From: Bacilli bacterium
Lineage (GTDB): Bacteria > Bacillota_I > Bacilli_A > RFN20 > CAG-288
NCBI GenBank assembly: GCA_028707375.1
Contig: JAQWCB010000005.1
Coordinates: forward strand, 1-16,279
Reading direction: 5' to 3'
DNA: 16,279 nt
Shown: piece by piece, positions 1-7,752 of the stretch
How the letters are laid out: each line of letters starts with the position of its first letter
How positions within the stretch are numbered: position 1 is the stretch's first letter
The notes under the pieces: generated by a model
The model's database searches: none
What the model was told of the DNA's origin: nothing
Seen by the model: only the letters and a program-made list of their open reading frames with translations
Position numbers and translations under genes: made by a program

Positions 1-378
1 AAATAATTTTTTAGAAAGCGAGGCAACTTCTTCTTCGCCGTTATAAAATTGGAGATTCAGACCATAGAAATCGCCCCGAACAGAATAATTATTGACTTTA
101 TTTGCTTCCACATCGAAATCCTTATTAACTGAGAATTTTACTGTAATTGTCTCCATAATCTCATCGTTTTCATCATAGACAAAATATTGAGGAATAATTC
201 CAGAACATTTACAAAAAATAGTCATCACAAAATTATTATCAGCATCATAAATGTATTTCACGTGGTGTATTGAAAATATTTTTGATGATACGAAAAACTT
301 AACATTCCCCTTCTCATCAAAAACCTTATACTTATCTCCGAAACTAAAAGCCTTTTGCTTTATATATAGTATTTCCAA
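1..378 (-). CDS. LURP-one-related (YxjI-like) protein, 3' end beyond window
   Basis: The reading frame starts at a TTG codon (378-376) with GGAGG at 390-386, seven bases upstream, and stays open for 126 codons to the left edge, so the C-terminus is missing. The protein starts MEILYIKQKAFSFGDKYKVF and continues with short beta-strand-like stretches, a repeated pattern of tyrosine/aspartate/asparagine turns and no signal peptide or membrane segment. This opening is typical of the bacterial LURP-one-related family (tubby-like beta-barrel, Bacillus YxjI type), whose members are usually about 160-170 residues and have no firmly established biochemical role. The gene lies just downstream of ffh in the same direction and may be read from it or from a separate weak promoter in the 81-nt gap. 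Family assignment is by eye. No ATG in this frame lies near the ribosome site, so TTG is the best start. Confidence 0.7.
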   Translation of the reverse strand, partial: MEILYIKQKAFSFGDKYKVFDEKGNVKFFVSSKIFSIHHVKYIYDADNNFVMTIFCKCSGIIPQYFVYDENDEIMETITVKFSVNKDFDVEANKVNNYSVRGDFYGLNLQFYNGEEEVASLSKKLF

Positions 379-429
379 AATACTTCCTCCATTATTTATA
401 TATTGAAATAATTATATATTTAATAAAAG

Positions 430-445
430 AAATACAATAGTATTT
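430..445 (-). terminator. Weak AT-only hairpin after ffh
   Basis: On the minus strand AAATAC pairs with GTATTT around a four-base loop, 15 bases after the ffh stop, and is followed by CTTTTATT. The stem has only two G/C pairs, so it may be a leaky terminator or chance in AT-rich sequence. Confidence 0.3.
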
Positions 446-459
446 TTTAATTTTTAAAT

Positions 460-1785
460 TTATTTTGACTTAGCCATCTGCTTTTTTAAAAAAGGTGACA
501 TTTGCTTAACTGAATTTTTCATTTGCTGATAACCTTTGAGAACTTTATTAACGTCGGCATTAGTCGTCCCTGAGCCTCTGGCAATTCTTACCTTGCGCGA
601 ATTTTTTATTATTTCGGGATGTTTACGTTCCTTCTTGGTCATTGAATTAATTATTATTTCCATTCTATCCGATGCTTTTTGTCCAGAATTCAATTGTTCT
701 TTTGAAACTTTAGGCATACCTGGAATCATTCCAATTATCTTGCCCAATGGTCCCATTCTTTTGATCTGATGAATCATGTTCAACATATCATCTAGTCCAA
801 AGTTACCAGACATGATTTTTTTCGTTGTCTTCTCAGTTTTTTCTTGATCAACATTCTCCTGAACCGTTTCAACAAGCGATACGACATCTCCCATGCCAAG
901 AATTCTGTTGGCCATTCTATCAGGGTGGAAAACTTCTAAATCAGTAATTTTTTCACCCGTACCAGCAAATTTTATCGGTACTCCCGTCATCTTTTTAATT
1001 GATAAGGCTGAACCACCTCTTGCATCAGAGTCCAATTTTGACATGATAAGACCCGTCAACTTCAATGAGGAATTAAAGGCGTTAGCTACATTTATTGCAT
1101 CTTGTCCCGACATAGCATCAACTAATAAAAAAGTTTCTGACAAAGGGACATCATTAGCAATATCTTTTAATTCTTGCATCAATTCTTCATTTATCTGCAA
1201 TCGTCCTGCGGTATCGATAATCAAAATATCGTAATGTTCACTTAGAGCTTTCTGATAGGCAGCTTTAGCAATAGCGGGAGGCTTAGTTCCGCTTCGATCT
1301 ACATATACTTCGCATTCGGTTTTTTCTCCTAATGCTAAAAGTTGATCAATAGCCGCGGGACGATAAATATCGCCTGCTGCCAAAAGTACCTTTTTTCCAT
1401 ATTTTGTACGGAATAAATATGCTAACTTAGCCGCCGAAGTTGTTTTTCCTGTTCCTTGCAATCCAGCCATCATTATCACGGTTGGTTTATTTAGTTCAAA
1501 ATGAACCTCCGTATCATTTGATCCCAAAAGATCTGTCAACTCATCGTTAACTATTTTTACAATTGTTTGTCCAGGGGATAATTTGGTCAATACTTTTTGC
1601 CCGAGCGCTTTCTCTTTAACATCGTTGACAAATTCTTTGACAACCTTGTAATTTACATCAGCCTCCAACAGAGCGATTCTAATTTCTTTTAGCATCGAAT
1701 CCATATTGGATTCTGTCAGTTTGGCTTGTCCCTTAACTTTTTTTAAAATTCCTTGCAACTTATCAGATAGAGATTCAAACATCAT
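460..1785 (-). CDS. ffh: Signal recognition particle GTPase Ffh
   Basis: Ffh binds signal sequences and SRP RNA in the cytoplasm and delivers ribosome-nascent chains to FtsY at the membrane. At 441 residues it is full length. The helical N domain (about 1-95) is followed by the GTPase G domain, with the P-loop GLQGTGKT at 108-115, GDIYRPAA at 138-145, DTAGR at 191-195 and SKLD at 249-252 (usually TKLD). DARGGSALS comes next. The methionine-rich M domain (about 325-441) carries MGPLGKIIGMIPGMP and the SRP-RNA-binding stretch RIARGSGTTNADVN at 400-413. Two consecutive ATGs are possible starts; the ribosome site AGGAAGG lies nine bases before the first (1785), which I chose. The start overlaps the end of ylxM by 11 bases, the usual coupled arrangement. 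The stop is TAA. Confidence 0.97.
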   Translation of the reverse strand: MMFESLSDKLQGILKKVKGQAKLTESNMDSMLKEIRIALLEADVNYKVVKEFVNDVKEKALGQKVLTKLSPGQTIVKIVNDELTDLLGSNDTEVHFELNKPTVIMMAGLQGTGKTTSAAKLAYLFRTKYGKKVLLAAGDIYRPAAIDQLLALGEKTECEVYVDRSGTKPPAIAKAAYQKALSEHYDILIIDTAGRLQINEELMQELKDIANDVPLSETFLLVDAMSGQDAINVANAFNSSLKLTGLIMSKLDSDARGGSALSIKKMTGVPIKFAGTGEKITDLEVFHPDRMANRILGMGDVVSLVETVQENVDQEKTEKTTKKIMSGNFGLDDMLNMIHQIKRMGPLGKIIGMIPGMPKVSKEQLNSGQKASDRMEIIINSMTKKERKHPEIIKNSRKVRIARGSGTTNADVNKVLKGYQQMKNSVKQMSPFLKKQMAKSK

Positions 1786-2110
1786 AATACAAATCCTTCC
1801 TCATTTTTTCTATTTGCTTCTCAATTTGAGAGATATCCTTAATTTCTTTCATCTTTTCAAGATAAGATATTTCCTTTTGTAAATGTTTTAAAAAGCCGAT
1901 CTTTTCTTCCAGCTGGTCCAGTTCCTTTTCCCCGCTATGTAATGACATAAAGATGGCGTTTCTCGAAACACCTCTCTTTTCAGCAATTTCAGCCAAAGAC
2001 AAATCGCGAGAATAATAATCGCATAAATCATCACAAGCCTTTCTACTCAAACACTTTCCGTAAATTACAATCAAGGAATTGTAATGATTTTTTTTATCAA
2101 TCTGTTCCAT
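1775..2110 (-). CDS. ylxM: YlxM-type SRP-associated helix-turn-helix protein
   Basis: This is a 111-residue protein of the YlxM/UPF0122 family, small DNA-binding-like proteins encoded just before ffh and, in streptococci, reported to modulate SRP function. Residues 35-62 contain a helix-turn-helix of the sigma-region-4 type, with SLAEIAEKRGVSRNAIF as its core. The C-terminal half is a lysine/glutamate-rich coiled coil. The frame is open further upstream, but the family begins at MEQIDKKNHY, which gives a start at 2110. That ATG is one base after the stop of the preceding membrane-protein gene and has no good ribosome site of its own, so translation is probably coupled. It ends with TGA inside the start of ffh. 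Confidence 0.92.
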   Translation of the reverse strand: MEQIDKKNHYNSLIVIYGKCLSRKACDDLCDYYSRDLSLAEIAEKRGVSRNAIFMSLHSGEKELDQLEEKIGFLKHLQKEISYLEKMKEIKDISQIEKQIEKMRKDLYYDV

Positions 2111-2111
2111 C

Positions 2112-2372
2112 TTAATGAATAAATAAGGCCAAAAGAAGTGAGCCACCAACAAAAATAATCAATCCTATTGAAAACATTTGATGGAAAATTTGATATTTAT
2201 AAAAATGAAGTCGATCACCTGGCAAATAAATAATTGCAAAAACAAAGGCAACTACAATATCAACGATAAGATATATCAAATAAGGATTGTCAATGAATTG
2301 CACCAAAACAAATTCGAGAACCACCTCGAGCACAAGAACAATCAATAAAGGCCATAATCCTCTTCTAAACAT
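2112..2372 (-). CDS. Small three-helix membrane protein in the SRP operon, unknown function
   Basis: I do not recognise this 86-residue protein. It is almost entirely hydrophobic, with three predicted membrane helices (about 7-27, 31-53 and 64-85). A short polar loop, GDRLHFYKYQIFHQ, lies between helices two and three. It has no signal peptidase site and no conserved catalytic pattern that I can see. The ribosome site AGGAGAAG lies inside the last codons of ftsY, and the ATG overlaps the ftsY stop by eight bases. Its own stop is one base from the ylxM start. These overlaps support a real, translated gene rather than a chance frame. The context suggests a link with membrane protein targeting or insertion, but that is inference from position only. 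Confidence 0.75.
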   Translation of the reverse strand: MFRRGLWPLLIVLVLEVVLEFVLVQFIDNPYLIYLIVDIVVAFVFAIIYLPGDRLHFYKYQIFHQMFSIGLIIFVGGSLLLALFIH

Positions 2373-3423
2373 TTTTTTCTTCTCCTATCAACAAGCCGTA
2401 TAGATAACTATCTAAATCAAACTCTTTCAAATCGTCCATCGCTTCGCCAAGACCAATAAATCGAACGGGAATACCTAGTTGATCTCTAATCGCTAGAATA
2501 ATTCCTCCCTTAGATGTGCCATCCATCTTAGTAATAACAATACCGGTTAATGGCGTCGCCTGTTTAAATATTTTGGCCTGATTTACTCCATTTTGACCAG
2601 TATTTGCATCAACAATCAAGAAGGTCTCGTGTGGGGCGGTAGGAATAACCTTACTCATCACTCGTTTCATCTTGGCAAGTTCATCCATCAAGTTAGTCTT
2701 ATTTTGCAATCTTCCCGCGGTATCCACGATCACTAAGTCGTATTGCTCAGTCTTAGCTTTGTACAAACCATCATAACATAAACTAGACGGGTCTGAGTCT
2801 TGTTTGCCTGTAAGAATATCAACTTTAATTCTATCGGCCCATACTTTCAACTGTTCGACAGCCCCGGCTCTGAAAGTATCACCCGCAACAAGAAGAATCT
2901 TTTTCCCTTGTTTTTTATATCTGTTGGCCAATTTTGCAATCGTAGTAGTTTTTCCAACACCGTTAACTCCTACAACTAATAATACTGTTGGTCCTTCTTT
3001 CGCAAAACGAATATCTGCTTCAATGTTATTTCCAACTGACTCATATCCTTGAAACATAATTTCTACTAATAATTCGTTAATTTTTTCAGGATCCGTAATA
3101 TTTTCTACCTTTGCCTTGCGGCGCGCTTGTTCAATAATATCCAAGGCCAACTGAACTCCAACATCAGCCTCGATCAGTATTTCTTCTAACTCAGAAAAAT
3201 ATTCTTCATTTACCTTGTGAAACATAGAAGACAAAGATTTCAATCGACTCATAAAACCATTGTTAGCTTTTTGTAATCCTTTAACATATGATTCCTTATT
3301 CGCTAAAATATTTTCCTCTTCGCTGGTATTAAGTTTATCATTATTTTTTTTATGATCTTTTTTGTCATCAACTTTTTGTTCATCACCAGCAAATTTATTT
3401 CTCAAATAATTAAATAATCCCAT
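2365..3423 (-). CDS. ftsY: Signal recognition particle receptor FtsY
   Basis: FtsY is the membrane-associated GTPase that docks the Ffh-ribosome complex. Counting from the ATG at 3423 it has 352 residues. A short charged A region (about 12-50) follows the opening MGLFNYLRNKF, whose amphipathic start may touch the membrane. The N domain is about 50-135. The G domain has GVNGVGKT at 152-159, GDTFRAGAVEQL at 181-192, DTAGR at 234-238 and TKMDG at 298-302. An in-frame TTG at 3429 overlapping the rnc stop is also possible, but MGLF is the usual family start and the ATG is only two bases beyond that stop. The gene ends with TAG, at the normal family end point, which shows TAG is a stop codon in this genome. 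Confidence 0.97.
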   Translation of the reverse strand: MGLFNYLRNKFAGDEQKVDDKKDHKKNNDKLNTSEEENILANKESYVKGLQKANNGFMSRLKSLSSMFHKVNEEYFSELEEILIEADVGVQLALDIIEQARRKAKVENITDPEKINELLVEIMFQGYESVGNNIEADIRFAKEGPTVLLVVGVNGVGKTTTIAKLANRYKKQGKKILLVAGDTFRAGAVEQLKVWADRIKVDILTGKQDSDPSSLCYDGLYKAKTEQYDLVIVDTAGRLQNKTNLMDELAKMKRVMSKVIPTAPHETFLIVDANTGQNGVNQAKIFKQATPLTGIVITKMDGTSKGGIILAIRDQLGIPVRFIGLGEAMDDLKEFDLDSYLYGLLIGEEKNV

Positions 3424-3425
3424 TT

Positions 3426-4118
3426 TCAAATCACTCTCTTTTCAATAGCGTTTTTGGCAGCGTTTTGCTCAGCTTTCTTCTTTGAAGAGCCAATTCCGAC
3501 ACCGAGAACAATATTATTGCAGGAGACATTCACTTTAAATTGTTTTTCCTGGGGTGTTCCTGCTTCCTCCACGATAGAATACACAATATCACCGCTGGTG
3601 TTTGATTGAAGTATTTCCTGTAGGCGCGACTTGTAATCAAAAATCTCATATTCTTCGTAATGCTCGATAGCATCTGAGAAAAATGACTTAACCAAGGTTT
3701 TGGTTTTCTCAAAATCATCGTGATTATCTAAATAATATGCTCCAATAAAAGATTCAAAACAATCTTCTAAAAGTTTAGGATTCATCTCTCCCAATTTCTC
3801 TTCGCCCTTGGAAACTCTAATATATTTCTCAAATTGCATCCTTTTGGAGAAAGAGGTTAAAGTTACTCCGCGAACTAAAGAAGCGCGACACTTTGATAGC
3901 TCCCCTGAACGCATGTGAGGGAACCGGAAAAAAAGAAGATCCGCAATCACTAAATCAAGAACACCATCACCAACAAATTCAAGTCGATCATAGTCGGCCT
4001 TACATGTATTTTTATTTTCATTTCGATACGATGCATGCGTAAAGGCGGCTTCATAAAGTAAGTCGTTTTTAGGTTGGATATTCAGTTCTTTCAAAAGAAT
4101 GTGAAAATCTTCTGCCAT
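3426..4118 (-). CDS. rnc: Ribonuclease III
   Basis: RNase III cuts double-stranded RNA, including rRNA precursors and structured mRNAs. The 230-residue length is normal. The nuclease domain has the signature DRLEFVGDGVLDLV at 44-57, with E47 and D51 matching catalytic-site acids, and LLEDCFESFIGAYYLD at 116-131, with D119 and E122 as the other metal ligands. The E. coli E38 position is Asp44. Residues about 160-229 form the double-stranded-RNA-binding domain, ending in the lysine/alanine-rich helix KKKAEQNAAKNAI. The ATG is one base from the plsX stop, and a purine-rich AAGGAAGG lies somewhat far upstream (about 4132-4140), so coupling to plsX is likely. It ends with TGA directly before ftsY. 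The usual downstream smc is absent. Confidence 0.97.
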   Translation of the reverse strand: MAEDFHILLKELNIQPKNDLLYEAAFTHASYRNENKNTCKADYDRLEFVGDGVLDLVIADLLFFRFPHMRSGELSKCRASLVRGVTLTSFSKRMQFEKYIRVSKGEEKLGEMNPKLLEDCFESFIGAYYLDNHDDFEKTKTLVKSFFSDAIEHYEEYEIFDYKSRLQEILQSNTSGDIVYSIVEEAGTPQEKQFKVNVSCNNIVLGVGIGSSKKKAEQNAAKNAIEKRVI

Positions 4119-4119
4119 A

Positions 4120-5103
4120 TTACTCTTTGAATTCCTTCCTTATGTCTTCTACAAAATGACTATCCACTAAACGATATCCTAAATCAATGGCATGATAGAA
4201 GGCCTCAGCATTGGAACTTCCGTGGGCTTTAACAACAACTCCATTAACTCCAATAAAAATGGCACCACCAATTTTGCGATAATCTAAGGAACTTTTCATC
4301 TCAGTAAAACCTTTGCGAGCCAATATGTATCCTAGTTTAGAAAAAATATTACGCTTAAAGGCCTTTTTTAACATTCCATTCATTAAAGAAGCTGTTCCTT
4401 CGGTTGCCTTAAGGAAAATATTTCCAGGGAAACCTGAAGTTACCACAACATCTTTCTCACCATCTAAGGCATCTCGACCTTCGCAATTTCCTTGAAAATT
4501 AATTCCCGTATCTTCTTTTAATAATTTGTATGCTTCCTTAATCTCCTTGGTTCCCTTGCCTTCCTCAGAACCATTTGATAATAAATACACGGCTGGATTG
4601 CTTATTTTTAGTAAATCCTTGGCATATAAAGTTCCCAACTTTGCAAATCCCACCAATTCACTAGCCGAATTTTCATTGGAAGCTCCCACATCTAAAATGA
4701 CAACTTGCTTATCTTTTTTAGCAGTAATAAAAGGGGTACAGAAACCTGCTCTTTCCACTCCTTCGATATTTTTTAAAATCAACGTTGCCGCTGTAATTAA
4801 ACCGCCACTTGATCCTGCAGAAACTATTCCATCAGCCTCACCATCTTTCACAGCTTTGCACGCTTTCATCAAGGAAGAATCTTTTAACCGCAAAAGTTGA
4901 AGCGAGCCAATTTCCATTGGAACTACCTGCTGACAGTCAATTATCTTAACTCTCTCTATCCCTTCAAGACTTTGTAATTTGTCCTTTTGACCAAAGCAAA
5001 GTAAAGTCACTTCCTTCTTATCGGCGACATATTTGATAACTGATTTTGACAATTCTTCTGGCCCTAAATCAGAGCCCATCATATCAAGTGCTAATTTAAT
5101 CAT
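4120..5103 (-). CDS. plsX: Phosphate acyltransferase PlsX
   Basis: PlsX makes acyl-phosphate from acyl-ACP for the PlsY step of phospholipid synthesis and acts as a peripheral membrane enzyme. The 327-residue protein is full length. It starts MIKLALDMMGSDLGPEE, a variant of the family opening DAMGGDHAP. It continues with SAGSSGGLITAA (about 96-107), DVGASNENSASELVGFA and EGRDALDGEKDVVVTSGFPG, followed by GNIFLKATEGT. The ribosome site GAGG is eight bases before the ATG. In many Firmicutes plsX is followed by fabD, fabG and acpP; here rnc follows directly. The stop is TAA, one base before the rnc start. Confidence 0.96.
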   Translation of the reverse strand: MIKLALDMMGSDLGPEELSKSVIKYVADKKEVTLLCFGQKDKLQSLEGIERVKIIDCQQVVPMEIGSLQLLRLKDSSLMKACKAVKDGEADGIVSAGSSGGLITAATLILKNIEGVERAGFCTPFITAKKDKQVVILDVGASNENSASELVGFAKLGTLYAKDLLKISNPAVYLLSNGSEEGKGTKEIKEAYKLLKEDTGINFQGNCEGRDALDGEKDVVVTSGFPGNIFLKATEGTASLMNGMLKKAFKRNIFSKLGYILARKGFTEMKSSLDYRKIGGAIFIGVNGVVVKAHGSSNAEAFYHAIDLGYRLVDSHFVEDIRKEFKE

Positions 5104-5124
5104 TGTTTATACCTCGTGCCTTCC

Positions 5125-6291
5125 TTAATAAGAACTTTTATATATATTTACTATATCATTAATCGATAGTTCCGCGAAACCGCCATGAAATTGTGTCCGC
5201 GTGTAAACCTGTTCAGCCATCTCTTTAAATTTATCGTCTTTAACACCCAAATCTCTTAATCTTTTAGGCAACCCTAACGAGATAAAAAAGTTTTCCAAAG
5301 CATCTATTCCTTCTTTAGCCACTACCATTTCATCTTCATTATCCTTAATGCCAAAAACGTTTTGTGCAAACGTTGCGAAACGGCGAACATTTTTTTCATC
5401 TAATACATACCGATAGTAATTAGGAGTTAAACACGCCAACCCTGCTCCGTGAGTAATATCATAAAATCCTGATATAGGATGCTCAATCGGATGAACAATC
5501 CACGGAAAACTATGGCCTGATGATAAAAGACCGTTAAGCGCAAGCGAGGAAGTCCACATCAAATTAGCGCGCGCCTCATAATCTAGCGGATTATTAATAG
5601 CTTGCGGACCAAATTTTATACAAGTTTTCAATAATCCTTCCGCCAAACGATCTTGAATATAGCTTCCCTGCACATCACCAAAATACTGTTCCATAATATG
5701 CGACATAATATCAGCGGTCCCTGCGGCGGTTTGCCACTTATTAACACTAAAGGTATAACTCGGGTCAAGAAAACTAACTCGCGGCTGCATATATTTAGAA
5801 CCATAGTCAAATTTTTCATTGGTCTCTTCATTTGTAATAACTGCTCCACTGTTCATCTCCGAACCAGTAGCTGCCAAAGTTAAAATAGTAAATAGGGGTA
5901 AACCCGCATGAGCTGAATCCTTACCCTCAAGAAAAATCCAAGGATCAAGTTCTGTTTTAGCGGAAATCGCGATAATCTTTGCACAATCGATAACCGAACC
6001 ACCGCCAAGAGCTATGACGGCACCTACATTATGTTCTTTGCATAACTGTGCTCCGCGACGTACCGATGATATTCGGGGATTAGGCTTAACTCCACTTAAT
6101 TCAACTATATCTATTCCATGTTCCGATAACGACATTTTCGCCTGATCATACGATCCATTTAATTTGCAAGATTTTCCGCCATAGACTAAAAGGGCAGTGC
6201 GCGTCACCTTCCCGACTTCATCGCCAAGATTTCGGACAACACTCTTGCCAAATATTATTTTTGTTTTATTTTGAAATATAAAATTTTGCAT
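5125..6291 (-). CDS. Iron/zinc-containing alcohol dehydrogenase, YqhD/butanol dehydrogenase type
   Basis: This is a 388-residue group III (iron-type) alcohol dehydrogenase, which interconverts aldehydes and alcohols with NAD(P)H. The N-terminal Rossmann-like domain carries YGGKS at 37-41 and the family motif GGGSVID at 96-102. The C-terminal helical domain has all four metal ligands at D194, H198, H267 and H281, the same numbering as E. coli YqhD. The motifs are ADIMSHIMEQ and HPIEHPISGFYDITHGAGL. By overall pattern it fits the NADPH-linked butanol dehydrogenase (BdhA/YugJ) subgroup; substrate and cofactor are inferred. AGGAAG lies about ten bases before the ATG. It sits between the M29 peptidase gene (13-base gap) and plsX (21-base gap), probably in one transcript. 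A divergent paralogue lies at 7753-8844. Confidence 0.93.
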   Translation of the reverse strand: MQNFIFQNKTKIIFGKSVVRNLGDEVGKVTRTALLVYGGKSCKLNGSYDQAKMSLSEHGIDIVELSGVKPNPRISSVRRGAQLCKEHNVGAVIALGGGSVIDCAKIIAISAKTELDPWIFLEGKDSAHAGLPLFTILTLAATGSEMNSGAVITNEETNEKFDYGSKYMQPRVSFLDPSYTFSVNKWQTAAGTADIMSHIMEQYFGDVQGSYIQDRLAEGLLKTCIKFGPQAINNPLDYEARANLMWTSSLALNGLLSSGHSFPWIVHPIEHPISGFYDITHGAGLACLTPNYYRYVLDEKNVRRFATFAQNVFGIKDNEDEMVVAKEGIDALENFFISLGLPKRLRDLGVKDDKFKEMAEQVYTRTQFHGGFAELSINDIVNIYKSSY

Positions 6292-6304
6292 CTTTTCTCA
6301 CTTC

Positions 6305-7543
6305 CTAGAAAACAAAGTTTCCATCTCTAAACACTGGAACTACTTTCCCATCTTTGGTTATGCCATCAATAGTTAAATCTTTAGTACCTATCATAAAATC
6401 GCAATGCATCTTGGAAGTGTTTCCTCCCAATTCATTCAACTCTTCATCTGAATATTTGCTTTCATCTTTAATATTTTCGCGGTAACTCGCACCTAAAGCT
6501 AGGTGGCAAGAAGCATTTTCATCAAATAAGGTTGACTGATAGATCAAATTTTGATTAGATATCGGCGAATCGTATGGAACTAAAGCCACTTCTCCTAAAT
6601 ATGAAGAATTATCATCAAAGTTGATTATTTCTTCAAGTTTGCTCTTCCCAACTTTTGCATCAAAAGCAACAACCTTTCCTTCGTGGAATTCAATCCAAAA
6701 GTCCTCGATAAGAACACCCCCAAAACTTAGCGGACGCGAAGCGCATACTCTCCCTTCGACTCTTTGACGGTGAGGCATACTAAATATTTCTTCAGTTGGT
6801 AAATTAGGTACAAAATAATTCCCATTATATCCTTGGACCCCACGAGCTGAACCCCAAATGTGATTATCGACTAACCCCACACTCAAATCCGTTCCCAAAC
6901 TGTTTTTGTACTTCAATTCTTTGAATTGATAACTATTCATAATTTTGGCATGATTATCCAACTGACTGATATGCTTTTCCCAATTATCAATCGCATCTTC
7001 TTCTTCATTTATATAGCAGGTTTCATATATTTTTTTCCACAAAGTTTGCAACGCTTGCGTTGGTGACATATTAGGAAAAATTCTTTTGGCCCAAGCCTTG
7101 GTAGGTACTGCAGCTATACACCAAGCCAATTCGTTGTTGTGATATGGCTTTTTCGTATGGTATAACAAATCGACCATCGCCTTATTGTAGGCTGAAAATT
7201 TATCGCCATTAACTGATTTAAACAATTGTGGATCGTCTCCCTCTAAAATTATTTTGGCATAATTTTCTTTGGCTCTCTCTTCTTCTTTATAAACTATCCA
7301 TTCTGGAATCTTTGTCAATTTGGAAATTGATCCATGCATTATTTTTTGCTTTTGGCACACCCCATCATTCCAATCTATCGATACGCTTTTTACTTTACAA
7401 TTATAAAGAGCTAGCGACAAATAGCGCACAAATTGATAGGCTTCAACCGGAGCAGATATAACTACACTTTGCTTGGAGTTAGCGTTTATCCCTAACTGTG
7501 CTATAAGTGCAGCATATTTCTTCATCAATTTAACTTTTTTCAT
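6305..7543 (-). CDS. M29-family metallo-aminopeptidase (AmpS/PepS type)
   Basis: This 412-residue cytoplasmic aminopeptidase removes N-terminal residues from peptides and normally binds two metal ions. The M29 ligands are all visible: E252 in LPTEEIFSMPH, E318 in LGEVALVPYDS, H347 in DENASCHLALGASY, and H380 and D382 in KMHCDFMIG. Y354 is placed like the catalytic tyrosine of the family. Length and spacing match Staphylococcus AmpS almost residue for residue. A strong GGGGGA ribosome site lies ten bases before the ATG at 7543; an internal ATG at residue 7 is less well placed. It is the first gene of the long minus-strand unit and ends with TAG. A promoter candidate lies at 7589-7616. Confidence 0.95.
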   Translation of the reverse strand: MKKVKLMKKYAALIAQLGINANSKQSVVISAPVEAYQFVRYLSLALYNCKVKSVSIDWNDGVCQKQKIMHGSISKLTKIPEWIVYKEEERAKENYAKIILEGDDPQLFKSVNGDKFSAYNKAMVDLLYHTKKPYHNNELAWCIAAVPTKAWAKRIFPNMSPTQALQTLWKKIYETCYINEEEDAIDNWEKHISQLDNHAKIMNSYQFKELKYKNSLGTDLSVGLVDNHIWGSARGVQGYNGNYFVPNLPTEEIFSMPHRQRVEGRVCASRPLSFGGVLIEDFWIEFHEGKVVAFDAKVGKSKLEEIINFDDNSSYLGEVALVPYDSPISNQNLIYQSTLFDENASCHLALGASYRENIKDESKYSDEELNELGGNTSKMHCDFMIGTKDLTIDGITKDGKVVPVFRDGNFVF

Positions 7544-7588
7544 TTACATATATCCCCCATTCGACTATTAAAACAAATAACTATCTCT

Positions 7589-7616
7589 ATTCTATAAAAA
7601 GTCTTGAATAAAACAA
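7589..7616 (-). promoter_or_regulatory. Candidate promoter for the minus-strand peptidase-adh-plsX-SRP unit
   Basis: On the minus strand TTGTTT (7616-7611) and TAGAAT (7594-7589) are separated by 16 bases. The inferred start site lies about 40 bases before the M29 gene. The -10 box differs from consensus at one position. Confidence 0.45.
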
Positions 7617-7694
7617 GGAAAATCGCTTTATTTTTAAATATATTGTGTTTTTCACGTTTATTTTAATAGATGATAGTTATATTATTAATTAAAA

Positions 7695-7708
7695 AGACAA
7701 AAATGTCT
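7695..7708. repeat. Short palindrome upstream of the second alcohol dehydrogenase
   Basis: AGACA, four A bases, then TGTCT form a perfect five-base inverted repeat about 45 bases before the alcohol dehydrogenase start, between the two divergent genes. The rest of the 209-base gap (7544-7752) is AT-rich and holds no gene that I can see. The palindrome could be an operator; it is short enough to be chance. Confidence 0.35.
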
Positions 7709-7752
7709 AATAATTATACATATGTTGTATTATAAGATAAAAGGAGAAAACA

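Noticed and set aside
2111..2152. Longer ylxM start with 14 extra residues
   Set aside because: The extra residues lie over the end of the previous membrane gene and do not match the family start at MEQIDKKNHY.
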